A stretch of 64,000 nucleotides of DNA from Metabacillus lacus (GCF_009674805.1 NZ_WKKI01000002.1:124001-188000), one strand, 5' to 3'; counted from the stretch's first letter, positions 52,959 to 63,848 are shown. Made by a program: numbers and translations. The notes: generated from the letters alone by a model not told the origin.

Positions 52959-53713
52959 AGATTTTCACCAAATAGCTGTAATATCGCATCCGTCTGATTT
53001 TCCTGCCTCATCAGAGATTCACCTGCCAAAATTGCCTTAGCGCCATAGCTTTTAACTAGTTCAACATCTTCATAAGAAGAGATTCCACTTTCGCTGATCA
53101 GCAAAGACTGCTTGGGAACCATTCCTCGCATTTCTTTTAGCTGATGTACATTCGTTTGAAATGTAGATAAATTTCTATTGTTCACTCCCAGTAAAGAAGG
53201 AGTTATCTTTGTAAGGACACTTTCCAGGGCTTGAGGCGAATGGACTTCCACCAGTACATCCATACCCAGCTCCTGAGCGTGAACGTAAAGTTCCTGCAGC
53301 AGCAAAGGGTCGAGCGCCTCCGCTATGAGAAGCAGCGCATCTGCACCAATTCTGAATGATTCTTCCACTTGGATATGGCTGATAATAAAATCCTTGCGCA
53401 ATATCGGCAGTTCAGTTTCTTGTTTTATTGCTTCAATATAGTCAGGACTGCCCTGGAAAAAATCCCGGTCAGTGAGAACGGATAAACAGTCTGCCTTTCC
53501 GGCAGCATATGAAGCTGCAATGTTGACAGGATGAAAGTTCTCTTTAATAAGCCCTTTTGAGGGAGATGCTTTTTTTACCTCGGCAATTAATCCCATCGTT
53601 CGATGCGGCTTTTCTAAAGCAGCTGAAAATGAATATCGGTGCACGTCTGCAGCCGGGGGAAGAATCAGCTGTGCTGCTTCCTCCTTTTTTCTTTCAAGAA
53701 TTTTGTTCAGCAT
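52955..53713 (-). CDS. trpC: Indole-3-glycerol phosphate synthase
   Basis: This 252-residue TIM barrel closes the indole ring. Catalytic Lys residues are in IAEVKKASPSKG and ILRKDFIIS; VNNRNLSTF and SESGI form the phosphate site. It overlaps trpD by 7 nt and trpF by 4 nt. Confidence 0.97.
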   Translation of the reverse strand: MLNKILERKKEEAAQLILPPAADVHRYSFSAALEKPHRTMGLIAEVKKASPSKGLIKENFHPVNIAASYAAGKADCLSVLTDRDFFQGSPDYIEAIKQETELPILRKDFIISHIQVEESFRIGADALLLIAEALDPLLLQELYVHAQELGMDVLVEVHSPQALESVLTKITPSLLGVNNRNLSTFQTNVHQLKEMRGMVPKQSLLISESGISSYEDVELVKSYGAKAILAGESLMRQENQTDAILQLFGENL

Positions 53714-54723
53714 GCACTAACCTCCTTTCCCAATCGCAGCTCGGCCAATTTACGGAGCGGAGAGCCCTTTTCTATTTCAGCCAGTGCCAATGCAACTCCC
53801 TCCCTTAAAGTACTGGTTTTTCCTGCGACATAAAAACTGGCACCGGCATTTAAAGCGACAATATTCCGCTCTGCCAGAGAAGACTTGTTTTCAAAAACAG
53901 CCAGTATTTTCTCCGCGCTTTCAGCAGGACTAGCTGCCTGCAGAGAATGGAGTGGCCCACGCTCAACCCCCAGTTCCTCCGGCGTAACTGTATATCTTGA
54001 AAAGCTGCCATTTTTTATTTCGATGATGTCAGTAGATCCCGTTATCGTTATTTCATCGAGGCCGTCTTGGCCTGCTACAAGGAGAGCATGCTCTGTTCCA
54101 AGTGACAGAAGCGCTTTTCCCATTTTCTCAGCATATTCTGCTGAAAAAACGCCAATCACCTGTCTGGAAGCACCGGCGGGGTTTGCCAGTGGTCCTAATA
54201 GATTAAAGACTGTCCTAAAACCAATATCTTTTCTTACCTTTGCTACATGCTTCATGGACTGATGATAGTAGGGAGCGAATAAAAAACAAAGATTCGTTTG
54301 CTGCAGGGTGTTTGCAGCTTCTTCCGGCTGTGATTGAAACGGAATAGACAGTTTCTCAAGAACATCCGCACTGCCGCTCTTAGAAGACATGGCCCTGTTT
54401 CCATGCTTTGCCACTTTCACACCTCCCGAAGCTGCCACAATGGCAGCCGCAGTACTAATGTTAAATGTTGATGACCCGTCCCCTCCAGTTCCGCAAGTAT
54501 CAATAACCGGGCCGTCTGCCTTCAGCTTTTCCATATGCCTGCGCATTCCGGCAGCAAAGCCGGCGATCTCTTCCGCAGACTCTCCGCGCATTTTTAGAAG
54601 CGTCAGAAAACTGGATATTTGGGCTTCTGTTGCCTCTCCTGTTATCATAAGCTCCATCGCCTGTTCTGCTTCTTCTCCGCTCAAAGGTGTGCCGCTCAGG
54701 CACTTAGTAAGTAAAACTTTCAT
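53707..54723 (-). CDS. trpD: Anthranilate phosphoribosyltransferase
   Basis: This 338-residue enzyme transfers phosphoribosyl to anthranilate. GTGGD (CGTGGDGSSTFNIST) binds PRPP, KHGNRAMSSKSGSADVLE is the conserved flexible loop, and DELT-like text is DEITI. It overlaps the end of trpE by 20 nt. Confidence 0.97.
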   Translation of the reverse strand: MKVLLTKCLSGTPLSGEEAEQAMELMITGEATEAQISSFLTLLKMRGESAEEIAGFAAGMRRHMEKLKADGPVIDTCGTGGDGSSTFNISTAAAIVAASGGVKVAKHGNRAMSSKSGSADVLEKLSIPFQSQPEEAANTLQQTNLCFLFAPYYHQSMKHVAKVRKDIGFRTVFNLLGPLANPAGASRQVIGVFSAEYAEKMGKALLSLGTEHALLVAGQDGLDEITITGSTDIIEIKNGSFSRYTVTPEELGVERGPLHSLQAASPAESAEKILAVFENKSSLAERNIVALNAGASFYVAGKTSTLREGVALALAEIEKGSPLRKLAELRLGKEVSAC

Positions 54724-56227
54724 TTTCCGTTTCTCCCCCTTTGCTGAACGTTTCTTCTGCTATGCTGATTGAATGCAGGAGCGCACTTGCTTTGTTAATC
54801 GTTTCCTTCCACTCAAGCTCCGGAACTGAATCTGCCACAATTCCTGCGCCTGCCTGCACAGATGCCACTCCATCTTTCAGCTGTATGGTTCGGATCGTAA
54901 TGCAGGAATCAATATTTCCGTCAAAACCAACATAGGCGACGCAGCCGGCATAGTAGTTTCTTGGATGAGTTTCCAATTCAGATAAAATCTGCATTGCCCG
55001 AATTTTTGGGGCACCTGATACTGTTCCTGCAGGAAACGAAGACAAAAGGGCTTCTACAGGGTGAATATCCTCTCTCAGCCTTCCGGTTACCTTTGAAACA
55101 AGGTGCATGACATGAGAAAATCTGATTAATTCTTTCAGCACTGGAGTTTGAACGGTTCCGTATTCCGCGACTCTACCAATGTCATTTCTGGCCAGGTCCA
55201 CCAGCATAAAATGCTCCGCCTTTTCTTTTTCATCAGAGAGCAGCTCTTCCCCAAGCAGCTCGTCATCTTGATCGTCCCGCCCCCTTCTTCTAGTCCCTGC
55301 AATAGGATGAATTTCCAGGCGGGACTGATGTACATGCACCAGTCTTTCCGGAGAACTGCCAATCAGCTCCTCATGTTGAAACTTAATATAAAACAGGTAT
55401 GGAGATGGATTGACTGCTCTTAAAACTCTGTATAAATCAAATCCAGCAGCTGTAACGTCTACTTCGAATCTTTGTGACAGTACTGCCTGAAAAATATCTC
55501 CCGCTTTAATATACTCTTGAATATTTCTGACATCTCTTTCAAACTCTTCTTTTTGATAGTTGGACCTGACATGGCTCATATCCACTTTCCCGCGAGAAAC
55601 AGAAGGAAGAATTAAACTTTCCAATTGCGGTGAAGATAATAGCCGCCTTGTATACTTTTCTACTTTTCGCACTCCAATATCATAAAGAGTGCGAAGTTCT
55701 TCTATGCTTTCCCCTCCGCTTAATGGAACATAATGGATGAAGGTTAATTCATTTTGCTTGTGGTTAAAAGCAGCAATGGTCTCGCATATATACAGCATGC
55801 ACTTTGCCTTCTGATTCTCCTTACAGGAAACAGGTTCCGTCAGACTGATAAATTCATAGCTAAGCGCTCCTACTGCTCCCCCCGTAAAGGGGATGTCGAG
55901 GTTTGGAACCATTACAGCCATTTTTTCCTGAATAAACGAAAAGACTTCCTTAAGTTTATCTGATCTGTATACCTCGTACCCTTCTGCATCCTTTAGAAGA
56001 ATGTCTCCGTTTTGTTCCACTAGGGTTAAAAAAGGTTTAAGGCCGACAAAAGAAAAGTTTGACCATTGTGACTGCGCTTCATTGCTCTCCAGGAGATATA
56101 CTGCATCAGCTTCCAAAGATTGAAAAATCTTTACGGGTGTAAGTAAATCTGTTTTGTATTTCTTTACGATTGGAATGGTTTTGTAGGTTTTAGCAGCTTC
56201 TGAAAACATCTTAAAATCTGTCTGCAT
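54704..56227 (-). CDS. trpE: Anthranilate synthase component I
   Basis: This 507-residue enzyme makes anthranilate from chorismate with ammonia from a separate glutaminase. The Trp feedback motif LLES (45-48) lies in the N-terminal domain. The chorismate-binding half carries IAGTRRRG and GTVSGAPKIRAM. No trpG is present in the operon, in agreement with Bacillus where the glutaminase PabA/TrpG is in the folate operon. AAGGAG precedes the ATG and may be masked by a hairpin (56237-56254). Confidence 0.97.
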   Translation of the reverse strand: MQTDFKMFSEAAKTYKTIPIVKKYKTDLLTPVKIFQSLEADAVYLLESNEAQSQWSNFSFVGLKPFLTLVEQNGDILLKDAEGYEVYRSDKLKEVFSFIQEKMAVMVPNLDIPFTGGAVGALSYEFISLTEPVSCKENQKAKCMLYICETIAAFNHKQNELTFIHYVPLSGGESIEELRTLYDIGVRKVEKYTRRLLSSPQLESLILPSVSRGKVDMSHVRSNYQKEEFERDVRNIQEYIKAGDIFQAVLSQRFEVDVTAAGFDLYRVLRAVNPSPYLFYIKFQHEELIGSSPERLVHVHQSRLEIHPIAGTRRRGRDDQDDELLGEELLSDEKEKAEHFMLVDLARNDIGRVAEYGTVQTPVLKELIRFSHVMHLVSKVTGRLREDIHPVEALLSSFPAGTVSGAPKIRAMQILSELETHPRNYYAGCVAYVGFDGNIDSCITIRTIQLKDGVASVQAGAGIVADSVPELEWKETINKASALLHSISIAEETFSKGGETENESFTY

Positions 56228-56236
56228 ATCTTCTCA

Positions 56237-56254
56237 CTCCTTGTGCATCAGGAG
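56237..56254 (-). promoter_or_regulatory. Hairpin that can mask the trpE ribosome binding site
   Basis: On the minus strand CTCCT-(8 nt)-AGGAG pairs the trpE Shine-Dalgarno AAGGAG with an upstream anti-Shine-Dalgarno. The preceding 35 nt of mRNA are almost all pyrimidine with several CUCC copies. It resembles the trpE SD-blocking hairpin of B. subtilis. Confidence 0.55.
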
Positions 56255-56365
56255 GAGAATGAGTGGGGAGGATGGGGGTAAGGAGGAACAGCACCGGCGC
56301 TACTGCTGATGGTTCCATCCTTAAAAGAGTTTCCGCTCTGATGTTAAAAATCAAAGAGAAAATAT

Positions 56366-56393
56366 AAAAACCCAAAAACACTGGTTTTTGGGT
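56366..56393 (-). terminator. trp attenuator terminator
   Basis: The minus strand reads ACCCAAAAAC-CAGT-GTTTTTGGGT followed by TTTTA: a 10-bp perfect stem. Confidence 0.92.
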
Positions 56394-56572
56394 AGACGTT
56401 TTTTAACTAACATATCCCTCTGCTCAGCTCATTCTCTGCTACCCTATGCTATTCTCATCTCAACTGTCTGGATAAATCCTGCTATTACTTACTGCTTGCT
56501 CTCTGCTCTGCATTCGGGGTTATTTCTTCACTTTCTCTACTTCCTGAAGTGAACGATCATACCCTTCCTACA

Positions 56573-56602
56573 ATGGTATTATATTCCGTCTTAATCTGTC
56601 AA
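56573..56602 (-). promoter_or_regulatory. Probable trp promoter at the end of aroH
   Basis: A perfect TTGACA (56602-56597) lies over the aroH stop region. TATAAT is 13 nt away, and a TACCAT hexamer is at the better spacing of 18 nt (56578-56573). The -35 is clear; the -10 is ambiguous. Confidence 0.5.
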
Positions 56603-56959
56603 TGCCAAATCTGGTCTGAGAATTTCTGCACCTTCCAAATAAGCGTGCTTTATGCTTCTCTGTTCCTTCTCTGTCTCTACATTCATCATGACTCTGATGC
56701 AAAACGGAAGTCCCCCCGGCACCTCTATTTCTCTCATGCACATCACAGGAACGTACTGCCATTCCCTAATATTTCTGAGAGCTTTTGCCGGAAATGCTGC
56801 ATCTATGTCAGCTGTTGCTGAAATGAGTATGGATGATACCGTCTCTGCAGCAACTGAGTTATCACTTATCATTTTTCTTAAAAGCTTTTCCGCTTGAGCT
56901 ACGATATTAGACTCGGTGTTTTCATTTACAGTTATTGCCCCTCTAATACCACGGATCAT
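56591..56959 (-). CDS. aroH: Chorismate mutase, AroH type
   Basis: This 122-residue monofunctional chorismate mutase turns chorismate into prephenate. Features shared with B. subtilis AroH are MIRGIRGAITV at the start, ISATADIDAAFPAKALR, WQYVPVMCMREIEVPGGLP and CIRVMMNV (active-site Arg and Cys). ATG 56959 overlaps the aroB stop (ATGA) with AGAGGGAGAG upstream. Confidence 0.96.
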   Translation of the reverse strand: MIRGIRGAITVNENTESNIVAQAEKLLRKMISDNSVAAETVSSILISATADIDAAFPAKALRNIREWQYVPVMCMREIEVPGGLPFCIRVMMNVETEKEQRSIKHAYLEGAEILRPDLALTD

Positions 56960-58050
56960 AACTCTCCCTCTTTTCTCCATCTCTGCAAAAAGGATCTGCT
57001 TTCATCAACTGTGAGGTCGTGCAGTACAGGCTGCCCGATATCCTGCAGCAGCACCATCCTGATGTTGCCTCCAGAGGCCTTTTTGTCTATGGTCATTCTG
57101 CTGATCAGTAAATCTGTATGATAATGCTCTTCCAGTGCTACAGGAAAACCAAGTTTTTTAAACCATTGATACATTTTGCCGTAATCCAGCCCTGACTGCA
57201 ATATTTCATTGCTGAGCCACGTCGCAAACAGCATTCCGGAAGCTACTGCATCTCCATGCGGCACTTTCCCATAACCAGCTTCTGATTCAATAGCATGGCC
57301 TAAAGTATGTCCAAAATTGAGGTATGCACGTATTCCCGTTTCCTTTTCATCTTTTTCCACAATGCCCGCTTTAATGTGAATTCCCTTAAAAATCATGTCT
57401 TCAAGCAGCGGCGGTCCAATATCTGCAGGACCGCTGACATTTTGATGCAGCCACTTCAGCATTTCTCCGTCTTTTATCAATGCATGTTTAATCACTTCGG
57501 CAAAACCTGATCTTCTTTCCTTTGGCGGCAAGGTTTCCAAAGTAAGCACATCGTAAATGACTGCTTTAGGATGGTAAAAGGAACCTATCATATTTTTGCC
57601 CAGTGGATGATTGATTGCGACTTTTCCCCCTACCGCACTGTCGTGGGCCAATAGAGTCGTGGGCAGCTGGATAAAAGAAATGCCTCTCATATATGTAGAT
57701 GCTGCAAAGCCGGCCAAATCTCCTACAACCCCTCCCCCAAGGGCCATCATGCAGGAGGAGCGGTCAAAATTGTGTTGAAGGCAGTATGTGAGAATACCAT
57801 GATAATTTTCAAAAGATTTCGCTGTCTCATTGCTATCTACAATATACGTAAAAACGTCATATTCCTTCTGAAGCTGCGGAAGAAGCTCCTTACTGTATAA
57901 TCTTTCTACAATCTTATCTGTGACAATAAGAATTTTTGAAGGTTTTAAGCCTAACTCCTTCAATAGATTACCCGCACTGTTTAAAAGGCCCTCTCCTATA
58001 TATACAGGATAAGAAGCTGAACTTGCTTGTACGTGTAAGGTTTTCATCAT
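56956..58050 (-). CDS. aroB: 3-dehydroquinate synthase
   Basis: This 364-residue NAD- and metal-dependent enzyme carries out the second shikimate step. Motifs: GGGVVGDLAGFAASTYMRG, PTTLLAHDSAVGGKVAINH, GFAEVIKHALIKD and HTLGHAIE, which hold metal-binding Glu and His residues. Its ATG shares a base with the aroC stop codon. Confidence 0.97.
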   Translation of the reverse strand: MMKTLHVQASSASYPVYIGEGLLNSAGNLLKELGLKPSKILIVTDKIVERLYSKELLPQLQKEYDVFTYIVDSNETAKSFENYHGILTYCLQHNFDRSSCMMALGGGVVGDLAGFAASTYMRGISFIQLPTTLLAHDSAVGGKVAINHPLGKNMIGSFYHPKAVIYDVLTLETLPPKERRSGFAEVIKHALIKDGEMLKWLHQNVSGPADIGPPLLEDMIFKGIHIKAGIVEKDEKETGIRAYLNFGHTLGHAIESEAGYGKVPHGDAVASGMLFATWLSNEILQSGLDYGKMYQWFKKLGFPVALEEHYHTDLLISRMTIDKKASGGNIRMVLLQDIGQPVLHDLTVDESRSFLQRWRKEGEL

Positions 58051-59222
58051 TAAAAATCCTTTGAACGTTCAGCAGCGCTACTTACATTGCTGGAAATGAG
58101 TTCCATCGTATCAACGCCGTACTGTTCCACGATCGCATTTGCCAACTCCCAGGCCACCGCAGATTCTGCCACAACTGCAGCAGCCGGGACAGCACAGCTG
58201 TCGGATCTTTCAATACTTGCCTGGAAAATTTCTTTCGTTTCTATATCGACACTTTGAAGCGGCTTGTACAATGTCGGGATTGGTTTCATCACTCCCCTGA
58301 CAACAATAGGCATCCCTGTTGTCATGCCGCCTTCAAAACCTCCAAGATTGTTCGTCCTGCGGTAGTACCCGCGTTCTTCACTAAAGAGTATTTCATCATG
58401 AACTTCGCTGCCGTTTCTTCTGGCAGCCTCAAAGCCAATACCAAATTCTACTCCTTTAAATGCGTTGATGCTCATGACGGCTGCAGCAATTTTAGCATCC
58501 AGCTTTCGGTCGTAGTGAACATAACTTCCTAGCCCGACTGGAACGCCTTCTGCCCTTACCTCGACCACTCCGCCGATAGAATCGCCATTCTTCTTCGCCT
58601 CATCAATCGCTGATTTCATTTTCTCTTCCACCTGAGCATCATAGCACCTTACTGATGATTCTTCTGTTACCCTTTTCAATTCGCTGATTGAAGCATCTCG
58701 AAGAGGACTGCTGACGATGCCGCCAATTTCAATGACGTGTCCTACTATTTCTATGCCCAGCTGAGAGAGAATCTGCTTCGCTACCGCACCAGCAGCGACC
58801 CTCACTGTTGTTTCCCTTGCCGAAGATCTTTCAAGAACATTTCTCATGTCCCTGTGACCATATTTTATGGCTCCGTTCAGATCTGCGTGGCCGGGTCTGG
58901 GCCTGGAAATAACTCTTTTTACCTCTGCAGCATCTTCTTTGCTGATTGGCTCAGCTCCCATAATGTTCGTCCAGTGCGTCCAGTCTTTATTTTCTACCAC
59001 TAAAGCAATCGGGCCTCCGAGTGTTCTTCCATGTCTCACACCACTTAAAATCTGTACAGTATCCTTTTCAATCTGCATCCGCCTGCCCCGGCCATGTCCC
59101 TTTTGCCTGCGTGCCAAATCTTCATTGATCATTTCAGCTGTAAGCTCCAGACCCGCAGGAACGCCTTCTAGTATTGCTGTTAGCTGAGGTCCATGCGATT
59201 CTCCTGCTGTTAAATATCTCAT
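58050..59222 (-). CDS. aroC: Chorismate synthase
   Basis: This 390-residue FMN-dependent enzyme (aroF in B. subtilis) makes chorismate from EPSP. Motifs: [49 protein letters not shown], and [19 protein letters not shown] 59222 follows GGGAGAGTGTCGA; the longer frame to 59240 is not preferred. First gene of the aromatic block. Confidence 0.97.
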   Translation of the reverse strand: MRYLTAGESHGPQLTAILEGVPAGLELTAEMINEDLARRQKGHGRGRRMQIEKDTVQILSGVRHGRTLGGPIALVVENKDWTHWTNIMGAEPISKEDAAEVKRVISRPRPGHADLNGAIKYGHRDMRNVLERSSARETTVRVAAGAVAKQILSQLGIEIVGHVIEIGGIVSSPLRDASISELKRVTEESSVRCYDAQVEEKMKSAIDEAKKNGDSIGGVVEVRAEGVPVGLGSYVHYDRKLDAKIAAAVMSINAFKGVEFGIGFEAARRNGSEVHDEILFSEERGYYRRTNNLGGFEGGMTTGMPIVVRGVMKPIPTLYKPLQSVDIETKEIFQASIERSDSCAVPAAAVVAESAVAWELANAIVEQYGVDTMELISSNVSSAAERSKDF

Positions 59223-59781
59223 TCGACACTCTCCCTTCAATCCTTTAACGCTTTTAAGTAAAACTATAACACATACATTCAGAAAAAATAAACAAAAAGT
59301 TATACCGTTCTTTTTAAGAGGCTATGTGAAACGATCAGGTGAATTTTTCATTAAGGACACAAATCTTTTTCAGGGTTAGCGAAATTCGCCTATTCAGAAA
59401 AACTAACGTAAATGTATTAGATTTAACAGAGGGATTCCGCCTATTCAGAAAAACTAACGAAAATGAATCGAACTAAACGGAGGATTTCCGTCTTTGTACC
59501 TGAGTAGCCTTAAAATGAGGTGTTTTCAGTAGCTTAAAAGGAATTCATTCCCTTATTTTCTTTAAAAAACGACCTATTCTGGATTTAACCGGAATTCCTA
59601 CGCTTATTTTTTCTTTGTTGTGATGGGATGGCGTCTTGTAAATTTAAAATTCAAAAAACCGCATTGTTTCCGTCGCTGAAAACAGTGTTACACAATTGTA
59701 CGAACCTGTTACGGGCTGATAGCTGTTATATTAGAACGCACTGAGGATGTGTCCGCTTGAATAAAAATCCAAAAGTGCTAT
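59223..59781. other. Intergenic region between cheR and aroC
   Basis: The 559-bp stretch contains a promoter-like TATAGT at 59268-59263 preceding aroC and a tandem 50-bp repeat (59384-59490). No gene is evident. This is the longest non-coding stretch in the right third. Confidence 0.6.
59384..59490. repeat. Imperfect tandem repeat with 50-bp period
   Basis: ATTCGCCTATTCAGAAAAAC-TAACGTAAATG at 59384 recurs at 59434 as ATTCCGCCTATTCAGAAAAA-CTAACGAAAATG; a third, weaker start (ATTTCCGTC) is at 59484. The spacing is 50 bp each time. Confidence 0.8.
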
Positions 59782-60588
<807 letters not shown>

Positions 60589-60677
60589 TTAGTATAGCGT
60601 ATTTTTCCTATTCTGGATGCAGGAATTTTCATCTCGTTTAAGAATTCTAAAATAGCAGCCAATTTTTCTGGATAAAA

Positions 60678-60702
60678 AAAAAGCCGGCTGGGCCGGCTTT
60701 TC
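60678..60702 (-). terminator. Terminator of ndk
   Basis: The minus strand reads AAAGCCGGC-CCA-GCCGGCTTT followed by TTTTTT. Confidence 0.95.
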
Positions 60703-61149
60703 TCAGTAAATCCATTCTTTTATTGAAGAAGTATATTCCAACAATTCTTCCTCTTTAAAAAAGAGGCTGATTTCTCTTTCTGCACTTTCCGGAGAATCTG
60801 AACCATGAATGATGTTTTTTCCCACAAACATTCCATAGTCACCCCGAATTGTACCTGGAAGTGCATCTTTTGGATTGGTTTTTCCCATCAACTGTCTAGA
60901 GATTTCAATCACATTTTCGCCTTCCCACACCATTGCGAAAACAGGTCCTGAAGTGATAAAGTCTACAAGATCTTTAAAAAATGGCTTGCCGTCATGCTCA
61001 CCATAATGCTTCTCTGCTAACTCTTTAGAGATGCTCATCAGCTTGGCACCGGCTAAATGAAAGCCCTTACTTTCGAATCTAGCAACAATTTCCCCGATTA
61101 GCTGCCTTTGTACTCCATCAGGTTTGACCATTAAAAATGTCTTTTCCAT
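60703..61149 (-). CDS. ndk: Nucleoside diphosphate kinase
   Basis: This 148-residue enzyme balances NTP and dNTP pools. The phospho-His is His115 in [19 protein letters not shown] and RGDYG are present. ATG 61149 follows GGGGTGGAGAATTTCAT; the open frame upstream to 61347 overlaps hepT and is not used. Confidence 0.97.
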   Translation of the reverse strand: MEKTFLMVKPDGVQRQLIGEIVARFESKGFHLAGAKLMSISKELAEKHYGEHDGKPFFKDLVDFITSGPVFAMVWEGENVIEISRQLMGKTNPKDALPGTIRGDYGMFVGKNIIHGSDSPESAEREISLFFKEEELLEYTSSIKEWIY

Positions 61150-61249
61150 ATGAAATTCTCCACCCCAATTGTCGTTATGTAAAGGTTTTCTATCCCCAAC
61201 GAAATAGTACCATTTTTTTAAATATTTAGCAATTAAAGTGGAGAATATT

Positions 61250-62212
61250 CTAAAATTTTCTTTTTCCAATATACTTAGCAATATTATAAAGTGTGGTTCT
61301 TGCTTTATTACGCGGCAGCTCTTCCAATATCCCAAAAGCTTTATCAAGATAGTGGTCGCTGACTTTGGCAGATTCCTCGATTGCTCCGGATTGAAGAATC
61401 TTCTGGATGACAGGCTGAATCTCTTCAGGGGTAGTGTCTGCAGATATAGCGGACAGTTCTTCCTTCAGCTGCTGATCTTTCATGGCAAACAGGACCGGCA
61501 AGGTAATATTTCCCTGTAGGAGATCGCTGCCGACAGGCTTGCCCAGCTCTTTTTCAGTCGAAGTGAAATCCAATAGATCATCTGTAATTTGAAACGACAT
61601 GCCGACATAATATCCGAACAAAAATAGTTTTCTATGCAGTTCTTCGCTTGTACCCGCTGATACTGCACCAAGCTGACAGCTGACAGCAATCAGCAAAGCT
61701 GTTTTCCTTTTAATTCTCTTGAAATAAGTTCTTATGCTTTGCGAGTAAACATATTTGTCTTTGATCTGCTCAATTTCTCCAAGGCAGACCTCGACAATGG
61801 TTTTTGATAATATTCTATGTGCAGCCGTATTGTCCAGCTCCGTCATCAATTCAAGCGATCTGGCAAAGAGATAGTCACCGGTATACATGGCAATTTTATT
61901 GTCCCACTTTGCTTTAATGGTTGGTTTTCCTCTTCTCAGCTCGGCGTCATCTATTACGTCGTCATGCACGAGAGAAGCCATATGAATTAATTCAAGTGCT
62001 ACAGCTACATTTTTCACGCGCTGTATATCATAATTGCCAAACATTGCTGAAAGGAGAACAAAAACCGGACGAATCCGCTTTCCCCCAGCCTGAAGCAAAT
62101 GAAGGCCTGCTTCACTTAACAGAGGATAATCAGACTTAACAGTGCTTTCTAGTTCTCTTTCAATTACATCCAGGTCAGTATTCAGAAATGAATACATTAA
62201 ATTAAATTTCAT
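61250..62212 (-). CDS. hepT: Heptaprenyl diphosphate synthase component II
   Basis: This 320-residue catalytic subunit makes the C35 side chain of menaquinone-7 together with HepS. First Asp-rich motif [12 protein letters not shown] (84-95), second DDLLDF in the C-terminal half, and [19 protein letters not shown] 62212 lies after AGGTGACTGCA. It forms the menaquinone unit hepS-menG-hepT. Confidence 0.96.
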   Translation of the reverse strand: MKFNLMYSFLNTDLDVIERELESTVKSDYPLLSEAGLHLLQAGGKRIRPVFVLLSAMFGNYDIQRVKNVAVALELIHMASLVHDDVIDDAELRRGKPTIKAKWDNKIAMYTGDYLFARSLELMTELDNTAAHRILSKTIVEVCLGEIEQIKDKYVYSQSIRTYFKRIKRKTALLIAVSCQLGAVSAGTSEELHRKLFLFGYYVGMSFQITDDLLDFTSTEKELGKPVGSDLLQGNITLPVLFAMKDQQLKEELSAISADTTPEEIQPVIQKILQSGAIEESAKVSDHYLDKAFGILEELPRNKARTTLYNIAKYIGKRKF

Positions 62213-62237
62213 TGCAGTCACCTAAACACTTTCATTT

Positions 62238-62948
62238 TCATTCCTTCGGCTTGTGCCCCAGATGCATTGCTGCAACACCGCCGGTAAAAGCCTTAACTTC
62301 TACATCAGTCAGTCCGGCTTCTCTGAACATTGCTGCCAGTTCTTCCATACCTGGAAAATCTCTTGCAGACTCCTGCAGCCATGAATACTCACTATAGCTT
62401 TTAGCAAAAATCTTTCCAAACAGCGGCATAACATGGCGGAAATAAATATGATAAACTCCTTTAAAAACTGGAAGAGTGGGCTGAGACGTTTCAAGGCAGA
62501 CAACTTTTCCTCCAGGTTTTACAACTCTGGACATTTCCTTCAATACATTCATATAGTCAGGGACGTTTCTCAGTCCAAAACCAATTGTCACAAAGTCAAA
62601 GCTGTTATCATCAAAAGGCAGGCTCATGGCATTGCCGTGCAGCAGCTCCACTTGTGACAGCTGCTTTTGATTCACCTTTTCCATACCAATTTTCAACATA
62701 TTCTGACTGAAATCCAATCCGAATATTTTTCCGTTTTCTCCGGCTTTCTCAGCTAAAGCAATCGTCCAGTCCGCAGTCCCACAGCATACGTCAAGAGCAG
62801 AAGCGCCGGGCTGCACATCCATTCTCTTCATGGTATAGCGCCTCCATGCCTTGTGCCTCTGAAAGCTGATGACAGAGTTCATCTGATCGTAGTTTTTATA
62901 TATTTTTTCAAAAACTCCGTGGACTCTTTCTTCTTTAGATTGCTGCAT
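62238..62948 (-). CDS. menG: Demethylmenaquinone methyltransferase (MenG/UbiE)
   Basis: This 236-residue SAM enzyme performs the last step of menaquinone synthesis (menH in B. subtilis). Motifs: [72 protein letters not shown] 62948 overlaps the region just after the hepS stop, with GAAGGATTATAAC upstream. Confidence 0.96.
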   Translation of the reverse strand: MQQSKEERVHGVFEKIYKNYDQMNSVISFQRHKAWRRYTMKRMDVQPGASALDVCCGTADWTIALAEKAGENGKIFGLDFSQNMLKIGMEKVNQKQLSQVELLHGNAMSLPFDDNSFDFVTIGFGLRNVPDYMNVLKEMSRVVKPGGKVVCLETSQPTLPVFKGVYHIYFRHVMPLFGKIFAKSYSEYSWLQESARDFPGMEELAAMFREAGLTDVEVKAFTGGVAAMHLGHKPKE

Positions 62949-62949
62949 G

Positions 62950-63750
62950 TTATAATCCTTCTTCCGCATACGAATTGTATAGGCCCGCATCCTTAAAACC
63001 ATAGGACTGAAGCCTGCTGATTAAGACAGCTTTTGTCCCTGGAGAAATCCCGAGCGTTGAATGTAAAAGAGATATCGCCTCTTCAAAATAGGTATTACAC
63101 ATATCTTTAAAAAATGTGCCGGCGAGCTCAATGGTATTTTTGGAACTCTTTTCAAGAACGTGAAACACGGTGGGTGCGTCTGTCTCGAATCTTCTTTTTT
63201 CCATATAGAGTCTTTTGCATGACAGGTATTTTTCAGTCAGTTCTGTGAATGGCTCCATATTAAAATGCTTTAATATATGCTGAAACAGTGCAGTCTCAAT
63301 AATCATCAGACTGTTGATAAAACGTGAAAAATCCTGCTGTGAATAGTCATATAAGCGGATTTTATGTTCATTTATCTCTTTTATGGCTGTTGCTAACGTT
63401 CGAACCATTTCAATGTCCTTCATATCGGACAGGAGAGCATAGTACAAACCGCTGAAATAATCGCCGGCAAGCACAGTCAGCTGCCTTTGGACAAACTGGT
63501 CTCGGCCCAGCCTGTCAGCGGTCGTGACATCCTCATGGGTATCAAGGGCGGTTTGAACCAGCATCGCTGTAATTATGTAATTGTCCTTTTCAGCTTGTTG
63601 CAAAGGAATGTTTTCGAATAAAGCAATAAACAAAATAAGCTTATCTTCATCTATCTTAGGAGAAGAAAGATGCTTCAAAAGATAGGGATGAGATAATTTA
63701 TCATTGAGTACTTCTTTTATATCAGCTATCTTAGCATAGATGTCCTGCAA
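62950..63750 (-). CDS. hepS: Heptaprenyl diphosphate synthase component I
   Basis: This 266-residue non-catalytic regulatory subunit partners HepT. Conserved text: [60 protein letters not shown], and [23 protein letters not shown] 63750 ([14 protein letters not shown]) after AAGGGTG matches the B. subtilis start MQDIY; the frame to 63801 is not preferred. The protein is about 15 residues longer than B. subtilis HepS (251 aa). Confidence 0.93.
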   Translation of the reverse strand: MQDIYAKIADIKEVLNDKLSHPYLLKHLSSPKIDEDKLILFIALFENIPLQQAEKDNYIITAMLVQTALDTHEDVTTADRLGRDQFVQRQLTVLAGDYFSGLYYALLSDMKDIEMVRTLATAIKEINEHKIRLYDYSQQDFSRFINSLMIIETALFQHILKHFNMEPFTELTEKYLSCKRLYMEKRRFETDAPTVFHVLEKSSKNTIELAGTFFKDMCNTYFEEAISLLHSTLGISPGTKAVLISRLQSYGFKDAGLYNSYAEEGL

Positions 63751-63842
63751 GTATATCACCCTTGTTCCCATAATCAATGCGCTTAGTTTTTTACGAATCA
63801 TTCAATAGCTAGCAATAACATAAAAGTAATTAGATAATAGCT

Positions 63843-63848
63843 ATTATA
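63843..63848 (-). promoter_or_regulatory. -10 element candidate of hepS-menG-hepT
   Basis: A perfect TATAAT is found on the minus strand 93 nt before the hepS start. No good -35 lies at 16-18 nt. Confidence 0.35.

Larger units (their letters stand above)
56228..56567 (-). promoter_or_regulatory. trp leader with TRAP binding sites and attenuator
   Basis: On the minus strand, nine GAG/UAG triplets spaced by two or three bases occupy 56461-56418, with another UAG at 56409-56407 and more scattered GAG/AAG triplets upstream (56510-56470). A terminator follows at 56393-56366. GGGUAG (56444-56439), inside the fourth and fifth triplets, can pair with CUACCC (56395-56390) of the terminator's 5' arm as an antiterminator. 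This is the TRAP attenuation architecture of Bacillus: tryptophan-bound TRAP covers the triplets, frees the terminator and stops transcription. Confidence 0.85.

Noticed and set aside
47964-56227. A T-box riboswitch for hisC or trp genes
   Set aside because: No T-box sequence or specifier stem is seen; the trp leader has TRAP triplets instead.
60703-61347. Long form of Ndk with 66 extra N-terminal residues
   Set aside because: The extension overlaps hepT and lacks a start signal; the ATG at 61149 has a good ribosome binding site and gives the family length.
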